Positions 47,772 to 55,938 of a DNA stretch of 64,000 nt are shown one piece after another. Position numbers and translations under genes: made by a program. The DNA is from a virus, in the IMG/VR virus record IMGVR_UViG_3300007512_001664, positions 62,001 to 126,000 of that record; one strand, given 5' to 3'. The notes under the pieces are model-generated. The model ran no database searches. It saw nothing but the letters and a program-made list of their open reading frames with translations, and was not told the DNA's origin. The first letter of the stretch is position 1; each line of letters begins with the position of its first letter.

Positions 47772-49630
47772 TAATATTCTACTATAGCTTTACTTTCCAA
47801 CACACTCATAACTTTAATTTTATCTTTTAAGGCTACTTCATTTTGTATGTATGGTATTTGATATGGTTTTAGTTTTAACGTTGTGTCAATAAATTTTATA
47901 TCCTTTCCGTTATATATAGGATTAAAAACACATAATGACAACCCCGGTATCTCTAGACCTGAATCTGTTCTTACTGTTTTAAAACCGACTAAACCTTTAA
48001 TGGCTTCAATTTCATTATTTAAATCTCTTACATTTATTGTCTCTCCTAATTTTACTTTTTTAATATATGACGCTATTATATTAAATACACTTGATTTTAA
48101 TTGGGCTTCATTAATTAATGTTCGAGAATCTCTATGTAAATGTATCTCAGTAGTGTTTCTAAATGCTGTACTAGAATTTTCTCCTGCAGATTTAAGTCCT
48201 ATATCAACATTTAAATAAACTGGGTCAAGAAAAGTAACCTCACTATTTAATAGTTTGTACTTTTTAATCTCTATTTGTATTTTTTCTTTCAATGCAGTTG
48301 GTAAGTAGTTAGACCGAGTGACTACGGATTTTTCTTTACGTAGCTTAGGGACAATAATTAAGTATATATTATTCGAATCAGCACTATCTGCATAAAAATA
48401 TTGATTCATTAATGCATTTGTATCTTTAGTGTAGTCTGTTAAACCTAATTCATCGTTTATGTATTTTAAATAATTGTTTGTATAATCACTATTATTAAAC
48501 ACTGCACAATCATATATAAAGCTTTTATAATTACGTTGTATAAAACTCTTATAATCAGCTTTGGTTGTTAATCTATATTCCGAACTAAAGAATCTAGGAG
48601 CGTTTTGTTTGATTTCTGATACAGATTCTGGTTCACCGAATTCCGTACTATCTTCAGTATTAGTTAAAGTAATATTAGGTGAAGCGGATATACTTACATA
48701 ATTAAGTGATGTATCTTTGACATCAGCAAATATTTCATCGAATTGTGTAGTATTGTAGATATTTATATTACTAGCGTTCAATGTATTTTTTGTTACTTTG
48801 CCTCGAGTACCGGATGATTTTATATAATATATTGCTACAGAATCACCGTCGTTTAATTTCTTACCGTTAATATTATTTCCAAATCTGAGTTCATATTTTT
48901 TATTTTCATTATATGTAACTTCAAAATGTCTATCATTTGGATTTGATAAAAATAAACTCGGTGTTCTGCTCCATTCATACCATTTACTTTGCTCATTTGT
49001 CTCCTTAACATAAACAAAAATATTAAAATGATCTATTAATACGTCTCCACCAGGATTTAAAAATATTGTTTCGTAATTTTCACCCAGTGGAGATATTACT
49101 GGATATTCTTCTACAGTACCTTCATACATTAATGTATTACCAACAGGGTCGATCGTTTCGACAGTAGTTGTTGTTTTTTCAAACGTTATATCTTCTATAG
49201 TAGTAAATGTTTGACCGCTACCGGTACTAAAGGTAAATTTCGGTATTGTATAATAACCTTTACTTAGTGCTGCTTTTCCTGTTACATTAATTGGTAATAT
49301 ACACGTTTGTGGTCCTGCGGGCTTGTAGCCTATTAACTTTACAATTCGATTTACATTTTCATATAACTCGGCATCAGCAAAATTACTCTCCGCGCTTGTT
49401 TGGTTTAAGTAAAATAATAATGTATGGTATGTGTATGCGAGTATGTCTATAAGCGCAGAAATATTACTACCTTCGAAATTCTGATCTGTAAAATTAATTG
49501 TCGAATCGCTGTTAAGACGATTAACAATTAAATCACGCATAGTTTGTGCGTCAAAACCAGCGTATGCGTTTGTAGGTAAATCGAACTCTGTTATATTAGA
49601 TCGTTTTGTATTTGTTGTATAATGACTCAT
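47771..49630 (-). CDS. gp6: Baseplate wedge protein gp6-like (baseplate J family)
   Basis: 619 residues, near T4 gp6 length. N-terminal NFEGSNISALIDILAYTYHT, YLNQTSAESNFADAELYENV and KLIGYKPAGPQT are the conserved gp6/baseplate-J opening. The middle contains FEVTYNENKKYELRFGNNING, and the C-terminal part has the strand/helix pattern of the wedge dimer (AQLKSSVFNIIASYIKKV). gp6 dimers form the ring that links the six wedges and drives the change from dome to star during contraction. Three nt after gp25. Confidence 0.9.
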   Translation of the reverse strand: MSHYTTNTKRSNITEFDLPTNAYAGFDAQTMRDLIVNRLNSDSTINFTDQNFEGSNISALIDILAYTYHTLLFYLNQTSAESNFADAELYENVNRIVKLIGYKPAGPQTCILPINVTGKAALSKGYYTIPKFTFSTGSGQTFTTIEDITFEKTTTTVETIDPVGNTLMYEGTVEEYPVISPLGENYETIFLNPGGDVLIDHFNIFVYVKETNEQSKWYEWSRTPSLFLSNPNDRHFEVTYNENKKYELRFGNNINGKKLNDGDSVAIYYIKSSGTRGKVTKNTLNASNINIYNTTQFDEIFADVKDTSLNYVSISASPNITLTNTEDSTEFGEPESVSEIKQNAPRFFSSEYRLTTKADYKSFIQRNYKSFIYDCAVFNNSDYTNNYLKYINDELGLTDYTKDTNALMNQYFYADSADSNNIYLIIVPKLRKEKSVVTRSNYLPTALKEKIQIEIKKYKLLNSEVTFLDPVYLNVDIGLKSAGENSSTAFRNTTEIHLHRDSRTLINEAQLKSSVFNIIASYIKKVKLGETINVRDLNNEIEAIKGLVGFKTVRTDSGLEIPGLSLCVFNPIYNGKDIKFIDTTLKLKPYQIPYIQNEVALKDKIKVMSVLESKAIVEY

Positions 49631-49633
49631 GAG

Positions 49634-50116
49634 TTAAATGTATTTAAAAGTTCCTTCTGTTAATATTCCAGTTGATGTTGCTGATTTGTTACCTAACGGA
49701 GGAATAATAATGGACATGGTTATTTCATATTCATTATCATCTGGCCTAGCAACAACATTAACTGCTTCTACTGTTATACGAGGTTCATATAAAGGTAATT
49801 CTTCATATATTGTTTTACCAATAACATCTCCATTTTCTTTAGAAACATTATCAAATAAAAATACTTCTAAATCTAAGCCAAATGTAGGGTTTAAAATCTT
49901 TTGCCCTTTCTTTGTATTAAAGATGTTTTTAATAGAATTAAAAATAGCATTTTCATCATAGCTTAATCTAAAATCTATAGCATTTTTACTGATACCTACT
50001 GGAGTAGATGGTATATGACTATTAAGATCTAGATCTAATCTTAAATCTGCGTAAGAGAATTTACGATATGCATCTGCGTTCTCTCTATCTTTAAGTATGT
50101 CGAGCTTAATCGCCAT
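49634..50116 (-). CDS. gp25: Baseplate wedge protein gp25-like
   Basis: 160 residues. KNIFNTKKGQKILNPTFGLDLE and LYEPRITVEAVNV include the E-P-R core motif of the gp25/lysozyme-like wedge family shared by contractile tails and type VI secretion (TssE). gp25 clamps two gp6 molecules and nucleates the sheath. Slightly longer than T4 gp25 because of an N-terminal extension. TAAATA lies 7 nt before the ATG; first gene of the gp25-gp6-PKD-777aa operon. Confidence 0.92.
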   Translation of the reverse strand: MAIKLDILKDRENADAYRKFSYADLRLDLDLNSHIPSTPVGISKNAIDFRLSYDENAIFNSIKNIFNTKKGQKILNPTFGLDLEVFLFDNVSKENGDVIGKTIYEELPLYEPRITVEAVNVVARPDDNEYEITMSIIIPPLGNKSATSTGILTEGTFKYI

Positions 50117-50123
50117 GTATAAT

Positions 50124-50129
50124 TATTTA
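50124..50129 (-). promoter_or_regulatory. Late-type promoter element (TAAATA)
   Basis: 7 nt before gp25 ATG; back to back with the plus-strand element at 50151. Confidence 0.65.
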
Positions 50130-50150
50130 ATTTATAAGTGCTTAAAACAA

Positions 50151-50156
50151 TAAATA
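50151..50156 (+). promoter_or_regulatory. Late-type promoter element (TAAATA)
   Basis: 6 nt before ATG 50163. Confidence 0.6.
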
Positions 50157-50162
50157 ATTGAA

Positions 50163-50672
50163 ATGAGTAAGTTCGATACATTATTTGAAGAACAAATTGG
50201 TCAGTTTACTAGACCGGGACCTGTTGCTGGAGATTATGTTAAAATTAAAAGTACTTGCAAGTCATCTGATTGGTATAAAGGTCTAGGTGAAGCTAGGCAA
50301 AATTATGTAAATGAAATTTTAACATTAGTTGAGCAGGGCAAATATCTTATGCTTTCTACCATAAAAAAGAATTTATATGATACAAGAACCCCTAATCAAT
50401 CTGAAGCTACTGATTCACAAAATTGGGATAGTGCAGATATCGTTGTTGAAGTTAACCCAGGATTCTTTTCACATAATTTAACAATTCCTGTAGAGTTGTT
50501 AGAATTTGATATGTCATGGGAGGAAGCACGAGCAACTCGACCAGTTAAAGGAGAGCAAGGTGAAGTACAGCTGAAACCTGCAGAAGCAGAAGATAAAACA
50601 ATCGACGTAGGTCAGCAAACTAAAGTACCTGATGGTAATTATAACTTAGGTACGGCGAATTATTTACCTTAA
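50163..50672 (+). CDS. Hypothetical late protein
   Basis: 169 residues, MSKFDTLFEEQIGQFTRPGP. The opening F-D-x-L-F-E-E is a variant of the aromatic leader. Central beta region (SADIVVEVNPGFFSHNLTIP), acidic Pro/Glu C-terminus. A lone plus-strand gene inside the minus-strand tail cluster, with its own late promoter; stop overlaps the clamp-loader stop by 4 nt. Unrecognised. Confidence 0.55.
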   Translation: MSKFDTLFEEQIGQFTRPGPVAGDYVKIKSTCKSSDWYKGLGEARQNYVNEILTLVEQGKYLMLSTIKKNLYDTRTPNQSEATDSQNWDSADIVVEVNPGFFSHNLTIPVELLEFDMSWEEARATRPVKGEQGEVQLKPAEAEDKTIDVGQQTKVPDGNYNLGTANYLP

Positions 50673-51577
50673 ACTCGTAAATCAAGTATACAAGAATAGA
50701 AGTTGATCTCCTGATCAATACATTGACTATTCTGGTAAAAATATTTAGAGACTGTAATTAAACAGTCTCTTTTTTTATCTATATCTATTTCTGCAGTATA
50801 CATATAATCAAATAACCGTTTAAATAGTTCGTCATAGTCATTATTAAATAATGCTTCGTTTTCAATTATATATTTGCGTATTAATACATATTTCTTTTCC
50901 TTCAAAAGATCCTTTAATCCATTAAAGAAATCTGTAACATTAAATACACTATCATCTTTACCACCTGATAAGTAATATTTTTGTAATGTATTAATACCTT
51001 TCCGGAAATCTGGATAACAACTATTAACAATAGAAGTGAATTGTTCTTTATTAATTTTTACCTCTTCAGCTTTAACGATAGATATTAATTTAGTTATATA
51101 ATCGTTTTTATTATAATTGATATCAAATACCTGACATCTACTTTGAAGAGCAGGTATGATTTTATGTTTATAATTTGCTGTTAAAATGAATCTTGTTAAG
51201 TCGTGATATTCTTCTATCGAATTACGTAGCGCTTTTTGCGCATCAATAGATAACCCGTCACACTCATCAAGTATTATAATCTTAATATTCCCAAAGAGAC
51301 TTTGGGTCTGCGCGAAGTTAAGAACTTTTGTACGTATAGTATCTATACCGTTTTCATCAGAGGCATTAATATAAAGATATTGACATTTAAGAACATCATT
51401 AACGATAATCTTAGCTAGAGAGGTCTTACCAATACCTGGCTTGCCTACAAATAGTACATTAGGTATATTTTTTTCCGACTGTACTGTATTAAAATAAGAC
51501 CTAGTATTTTTATCTAGGACTATTTCATCTAATGTACTCGGTCGATATTTTTCACACCAGATGTCAGAAATTGTCAT
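50669..51577 (-). CDS. gp44: Sliding-clamp loader ATPase, gp44/RFC-like
   Basis: 302 residues. WCEKYRPSTLDEIV opening; Walker A G-K-P-G-I-G-K-T; Walker B I-I-I-L-D-E-C-D; sensor 1 L-T-A-N-Y; S-R-C motif in LQSRCQ, which supplies the arginine finger to the neighbouring subunit. Matches the T4 gp44 large clamp-loader subunit (319 residues) through the AAA+ core and C-terminal collar. Works with a gp62-like subunit (not in this window) to load the clamp gp45. Third gene of the dUTPase operon, so expressed early. Confidence 0.93.
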   Translation of the reverse strand: MTISDIWCEKYRPSTLDEIVLDKNTRSYFNTVQSEKNIPNVLFVGKPGIGKTSLAKIIVNDVLKCQYLYINASDENGIDTIRTKVLNFAQTQSLFGNIKIIILDECDGLSIDAQKALRNSIEEYHDLTRFILTANYKHKIIPALQSRCQVFDINYNKNDYITKLISIVKAEEVKINKEQFTSIVNSCYPDFRKGINTLQKYYLSGGKDDSVFNVTDFFNGLKDLLKEKKYVLIRKYIIENEALFNNDYDELFKRLFDYMYTAEIDIDKKRDCLITVSKYFYQNSQCIDQEINFYSCILDLRV

Positions 51578-51579
51578 TT

Positions 51580-52335
51580 TTAATTATTAAACATGTATAT
51601 TGGATTAGGGGCGCTCAAATAATCATTATTATTTTCAGTTTGAAGTATTTTACATGATTTAAATCCGATTTCATCAATAAGATATTGTACAAAATTACTA
51701 TCTTGTTCTTCATAATTTTTAAAAGAAGCTCTTAATCTTATTTGAAAAAATGCAGTTTTACAATTGTCTTGAATATTTTTGAGCAGCTTAATTCCTCGCT
51801 CATTAAAAACTAGAGACTTTTTACCAGTATCACGCATCCATTTACTATAATGTTCTTTGTTTTTTTTCCATTCATCCAAAAAATGGTGCATTACATTAAA
51901 ACAAATACAATAATCATATGTTGTGTTTTTTTTCTTTACATTAAATATATCTTTGTTAATTTTTATTTTTTCGTGTCCTTGGAAAAACCGGTTTGCATCG
52001 GCGGCGATAAATTCAATATGATTTTTATCTAAATTATGATATTCGCGTAAAAAGTTATTTAGTTCAATATAATTTTTACTCTTATCAACACCTGTAACAG
52101 ATATCCCTTTACTACCTAATTCAAATGTATTCCAACCAACGTTACAGCCTATATCGATTAGTGTTTTATTTTCATTTAATTTAATTTCCGGGAGTATAAG
52201 GTTTAATCTGTTTTTAAAAGCTTTTATTTTTTTACGACCTGCACTAGACGCTGAAGGGAATCCCCACCACGGCTGATATCGTCCAGGAAATCGAGTTAAT
52301 AAAAAATATGTATTATCTTTGTCACTCATTGTCAT
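51580..52335 (-). CDS. Class I SAM-dependent methyltransferase
   Basis: 251 residues. LIDIGCNVGWNTFELG is the SAM-binding motif I, G-V-D-K-S the second strand acid, IEFIAADANRFF motif III-like, and YCICFNVMHHFLDEW the Methyltransf_11/23-type motif. Substrate unknown; the absence of N-P-P-Y or P-C-Q motifs argues against a DNA methylase. Start overlaps the dUTPase stop by 4 nt; clamp loader begins 2 nt after its stop, so it is in the replication operon. Confidence 0.82.
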   Translation of the reverse strand: MTMSDKDNTYFLLTRFPGRYQPWWGFPSASSAGRKKIKAFKNRLNLILPEIKLNENKTLIDIGCNVGWNTFELGSKGISVTGVDKSKNYIELNNFLREYHNLDKNHIEFIAADANRFFQGHEKIKINKDIFNVKKKNTTYDYCICFNVMHHFLDEWKKNKEHYSKWMRDTGKKSLVFNERGIKLLKNIQDNCKTAFFQIRLRASFKNYEEQDSNFVQYLIDEIGFKSCKILQTENNNDYLSAPNPIYMFNN

Positions 52336-52817
52336 CCTGTAGATCCAAATCCAGCACTTCCACGTTCAGTATCATCAACTTTATTAGTTTCTGTTACTTT
52401 TGCTGTAAAATGAGTATATAATACTATTTGTGCGATTTTACTTCCTTTAGGAAGTGTTACTTCAGTATCACTAAAATTATATAATTTTACTCCTAGATCA
52501 CCTCTATAACCATTATCAATAATACCTAAATGAGGTTGAATGTTATGCTTAAACCCTAAACCACTTCTAGGTTCTATTCTAAACCAAAGACCAGGTGTTA
52601 AGTACGCGAGTGTTAATCCTACCGGAACAACAACTGATCCTCTTCCAGGAACAATAACCTCTTCAACACTATATAGATCATACCCGGTATCACTGTTATG
52701 TGCTTGTTCTGGTAGCTTTGCATCTGGATGAGTTCTTACAAAACTCATTTTAAAATCTCCTGGAAAACGACCTCCAGTGGCTTTTAATTGTTCGTTAATG
52801 CTGCCTTTTAATTTCAT
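52332..52817 (-). CDS. dut: dUTPase (trimeric type)
   Basis: 161 residues with the five dUTPase motifs: N-S-D-T-G-Y-D-L-Y (I), E-P-R-S-G-L-G (II), G-I-I-D-N-G-Y-R-G-D-L (III, catalytic Asp), K-I-A-Q-I-V (IV) and the C-terminal R-G-S-A-G-F-G-S-T-G (V). Hydrolyses dUTP to dUMP and PPi, keeping uracil out of phage DNA and feeding thymidylate synthesis. ~20-residue N-terminal extension. Early-type promoter with leaderless spacing (6 nt). Confidence 0.96.
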   Translation of the reverse strand: MKLKGSINEQLKATGGRFPGDFKMSFVRTHPDAKLPEQAHNSDTGYDLYSVEEVIVPGRGSVVVPVGLTLAYLTPGLWFRIEPRSGLGFKHNIQPHLGIIDNGYRGDLGVKLYNFSDTEVTLPKGSKIAQIVLYTHFTAKVTETNKVDDTERGSAGFGSTG

Positions 52818-52823
52818 ACGACA

Positions 52824-52851
52824 AATATAGTGTATATATTTCGTTTTTCAA
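52824..52851 (-). promoter_or_regulatory. Sigma70-like promoter, TTGAAA-N16-TATATT
   Basis: Minus strand; the -10 ends 6 nt before the dUTPase ATG. Touches the divergent late element at 52853. Confidence 0.7.
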
Positions 52852-52852
52852 G

Positions 52853-52858
52853 TAAATA
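52853..52858 (+). promoter_or_regulatory. Late-type promoter element (TAAATA)
   Basis: 5 nt before ATG 52864; one base from the divergent early -35. Confidence 0.6.
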
Positions 52859-52863
52859 ATTTT

Positions 52864-53325
52864 ATGGATGACATTGATCCAGCGGATTTAATATCTCAAT
52901 TAAAAACTTTACCGAAAGATAATAAGAAAATACTTCAGCATGCTGAAGACAATATTGATTTGTCTAAAGAAGATGTTGAGGAATTTATAATTAAAAAATC
53001 ATCAAAATTAATTCAAGATTCATTAGAGTTAATAGATAATATGAAAGAAGTAGTTCATCATATGCCTGAAGCAGAAAATGTCTCTTCTCTTGCTGAGCTT
53101 ATTAAAGCATCTACTGGAGCTATAGAAACATTAAATAAATTAGTTGTTCAAGATAAAAAATCTAATACAACAATAAAGGCGAAGCAACTAGATATTGATT
53201 CTAAAAAGCAACTTCTAGCAGCTGAGAAACAAAGTGAATTAATGTTAAGTAGGGAAGAAGTTTTAGATCGTTTATTAAAAAAGGCAGATGTTATTGATAT
53301 TGATCAGGTAGAACCTAAGACTTAA
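52864..53325 (+). CDS. Coiled-coil protein, possible small terminase (gp16-like)
   Basis: 153 residues, entirely helical and charged: ...MPEAENVSSLAELIKASTGAI, then a Lys-rich helix (IKAKQLDIDSKKQLLAAEKQ) and acidic end. The 'E-x-x-A-x-L-i-x-a-x-x-x-x-i-e-x-L-n-K-l' central helix followed by a basic coil resembles gp16-type small terminases of marine T4-like phages, but this is from memory of the pattern only. No large terminase is nearby. Own late promoter, plus strand, overlapping the convergent 53315 gene by 11 nt. Confidence 0.4.
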   Translation: MDDIDPADLISQLKTLPKDNKKILQHAEDNIDLSKEDVEEFIIKKSSKLIQDSLELIDNMKEVVHHMPEAENVSSLAELIKASTGAIETLNKLVVQDKKSNTTIKAKQLDIDSKKQLLAAEKQSELMLSREEVLDRLLKKADVIDIDQVEPKT

Positions 53326-54181
53326 TATCATTCATAGTAAACCCTCGCCACGAGTCTTGAATTGCATTCATTAAATCATCTACTTCTTGCTCAGTGTTTT
53401 CAACTCTAAGAGTATGTACGACGGGAACAGCTTCTTGTTTATTAGCAATTTTGTTGCATGTTAACCAATATAACACTTTATATGTCCCACTTAAAATTCT
53501 TCCTATCTCTATCATAATATCACTATGTATTTCTCCTAAACGTTGATAGTGTATATAATCAGTAACGAGATTAGTCCCATGAGGAAGATTTGGTTGACCT
53601 TGTTCTCCGTAAATAACTTGTTGCATATTTCGTCCAAAAATAGCTTCCGCTCGTTTACTTAAACCTAATATATTTTTACGTGTATCAAAGTCTAACTTAT
53701 CATCTATTATACTATTATAAGGAAATGGAGTAACACTCGGGTCGTTTGGGTCACGTGCGGGTCCATCTGGTGTTGGATCGAATTCATCTGCATAGTGCAT
53801 ATTTCTACGTTGCGGTGTTAAATATTGAGTGAATAATAAACCGACGCTTTCTGATATAGTTTGAAGTATTGTATCTTCTATATTAGGTAGTCTTTGCTCA
53901 ACTAAATCTCTTACTAAAGGATGACTTTTACGGTACTTATCTAACCACCATGCAATAAATTCTCCGCTATTATCTAGTTCTGATATATCAACCGGGTTCG
54001 CATTTGCTAAATTTACCCAGAAGTCGGCTTCTTCTGTTATTGGGTCATTTGTATATTTTATATTATCATAATCTTTAGCTAAAGAATTAAAATCTATATA
54101 TTGTGGATCTAGTGTATTTGGATTTAAAAGATTACTATCCACTATATCTGGTATGCCTGTTTTTAATGGTACTGTACTCAT
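53315..54181 (-). CDS. Hypothetical structural protein of the baseplate cluster
   Basis: 288 residues, acidic, helical (EFIAWWLDKYRKSHPLVRDL, YKVLYWLTCNKIANKQ). Not recognised. Its start overlaps the stop of the hub gene by 4 nt, so it is translated with the hub and gp53 and is probably a baseplate or neck component. Confidence 0.55.
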   Translation of the reverse strand: MSTVPLKTGIPDIVDSNLLNPNTLDPQYIDFNSLAKDYDNIKYTNDPITEEADFWVNLANANPVDISELDNSGEFIAWWLDKYRKSHPLVRDLVEQRLPNIEDTILQTISESVGLLFTQYLTPQRRNMHYADEFDPTPDGPARDPNDPSVTPFPYNSIIDDKLDFDTRKNILGLSKRAEAIFGRNMQQVIYGEQGQPNLPHGTNLVTDYIHYQRLGEIHSDIMIEIGRILSGTYKVLYWLTCNKIANKQEAVPVVHTLRVENTEQEVDDLMNAIQDSWRGFTMNDIKS

Positions 54182-55563
54182 ATTTTTTCTTTATCTAATT
54201 TTCCACAAACAATTTTTGATTTAAACGTTCCCGGGCGAAGGACAGTTGTGTTTTGTAGTATAAACCATGATCCTGAAATATCTCTCATTTCTTGGTTAAG
54301 TGGAATCCCGGTTAGTTCAACGTTTATAAAATTACTACCTTTTAAATATAAATTACCATTTATTGGTATTGTTAATTTTTTAGACGTATTTATGAATTTT
54401 TGTTGCAGTGCTAATCGACCTGAATAATTATATTCATTTTTAATATTTTCAAAATTAGATAATACTGCTTTATTGGGTTTATTTAAATGAGATTCATCAA
54501 AGGCAATTGTTCTAGACGTATAATTATTAATACTTTCTTTTAATTTACCTACAGTACCTTCCTGGTTGAATAAGTTAAATTGTTTATTAGAAATATTATA
54601 TGAAGATACAGAATGATCTATTATCCAATCAGAACCAAGCCTAGAAGCTTGCGGTACAATGTTTATTGTAGATATATGAGCGGGTATAGGTTGATGGTTA
54701 TTCCAGATTGATCTGTTTGGTGGTATTCTATTAGTATATGGTTCTCTATTATCTTCTGTTTCTATTCGTATTAAACCAGTGTAATTTTTTGTTGACGCTT
54801 GTTTTATAAGCTTATCTAAAGAGTTAAGTTGATATAACCCTCTGTTTTTTGTTAGTATGCCCATATCATGAGTTTTAGATTCATATTTAGACATTAAATA
54901 GTTTAGACCTATAATTGCAGGTTCTTGATTTTTTAATGTGTATTCTACTTTTGAAGAACTTTCATCCCAATTCTTTAGATCAATAATTGACTGCGGTTTA
55001 GACTCTTTTTGGTATAGTGAGACTAATAAGTGTTTAATTGCATCACTAACTAAAATTTGTTTATCGTTTGTATTTTTTTGAGCAGCGGCTTCTACATAAT
55101 TATTTGTCGACCATGGTAATTTAGTATACATTAATGGTCCATAGTCTATATTTACAAAATAATAATTTAATACTTTTTTCTCGTCGTTAAGACCTAGTTC
55201 TACGTTTTGTACTATATATTGTTCAGCTAATATTGTAACTTTTTGATTTGTGGTAGGGTTATAAATTTGTTCAATAGTAATGTTAATAATTTCTGCTCCA
55301 CTACTAACCATATTGTAATCAAATGTTTTAAATGCTGCTATTGATTGAAATGTACTCTTTTCATTGGTGTTGTCTACTTGTAGTCTACCTCGCATAAACG
55401 GAGTAAGGTATGATGATTCAAATTGTAATTTCTTAAAATCCCTGCTAATAGTTTTAACTTGACCTTTATGATTTAAAAATTTAATTGTAACTAGATATTC
55501 AGTACCGTTAGCAGTAACTTTAAGCGGTTCATTAACTGATGGGTCTGGGACATTACTGGGCAT
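54178..55563 (-). CDS. gp27: Baseplate hub protein, gp27-like
   Basis: 461 residues. FESSYLTPFMRGRLQVDN and LAEQYIVQNVELGL (N-terminal strands), then a long middle, and at the end IPINGNLYLKGSNFINVEL and GSWFILQNTTVLRPGTFKSKIVC, which follow the 'G-N-x-x-L ... G-x-W-x-I ... H/V-x-x-x-y-x-t-x-l' close of gp27/gpD-type hub proteins. The hub is the trimer linking tail tube and central spike. Larger than T4 gp27 (391). Sits between gp53 and the 288-residue gene. Confidence 0.65.
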   Translation of the reverse strand: MPSNVPDPSVNEPLKVTANGTEYLVTIKFLNHKGQVKTISRDFKKLQFESSYLTPFMRGRLQVDNTNEKSTFQSIAAFKTFDYNMVSSGAEIINITIEQIYNPTTNQKVTILAEQYIVQNVELGLNDEKKVLNYYFVNIDYGPLMYTKLPWSTNNYVEAAAQKNTNDKQILVSDAIKHLLVSLYQKESKPQSIIDLKNWDESSSKVEYTLKNQEPAIIGLNYLMSKYESKTHDMGILTKNRGLYQLNSLDKLIKQASTKNYTGLIRIETEDNREPYTNRIPPNRSIWNNHQPIPAHISTINIVPQASRLGSDWIIDHSVSSYNISNKQFNLFNQEGTVGKLKESINNYTSRTIAFDESHLNKPNKAVLSNFENIKNEYNYSGRLALQQKFINTSKKLTIPINGNLYLKGSNFINVELTGIPLNQEMRDISGSWFILQNTTVLRPGTFKSKIVCGKLDKEKI

Positions 55564-55569
55564 TATACT

Positions 55570-55938
55570 TTATATTAATTGTTTTTTTATTTCTGCTAGG
55601 ATGGTGTTTATATATGATGGTTTTATAAGTTTATAACCCTTACCAATTTCAGGATTAATAGTCGGGTTTTGTATCTTATTTACACCACATATAATCCACC
55701 ATAAATTTTGATCGCCATATACTTCATATGCTAATGTCGTCCATGGAATACTAGCAGTGGTATATTGTTCAATATATACTTCTGATCCTAGTTCATCTGG
55801 AAAGTTAATTTTTTTAATAATATTATAAAAAAAATAACCATCGCATTTATTCATATTAAATATATTTTCATACCTAGTATCACTAATTGGTGATAGAGTA
55901 TCAATATTATTCCTCTTTGTTTGTAAGTCAGTTATCAT
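55570..55938 (-). CDS. gp53: Baseplate wedge protein gp53-like
   Basis: 122 residues. Y-T-T-A-S-I-P-W-T-T-L-A-Y-E-V-Y-G and N-L-W-W-I-I-C-G-V-N-K-I-Q-N-P match the conserved core of gp53, a LysM-like domain that locks gp6/gp25 wedges into the ring. Shorter than T4 gp53 (196). Start overlaps the gp48-like stop by 4 nt. Confidence 0.88.
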   Translation of the reverse strand: MITDLQTKRNNIDTLSPISDTRYENIFNMNKCDGYFFYNIIKKINFPDELGSEVYIEQYTTASIPWTTLAYEVYGDQNLWWIICGVNKIQNPTINPEIGKGYKLIKPSYINTILAEIKKQLI

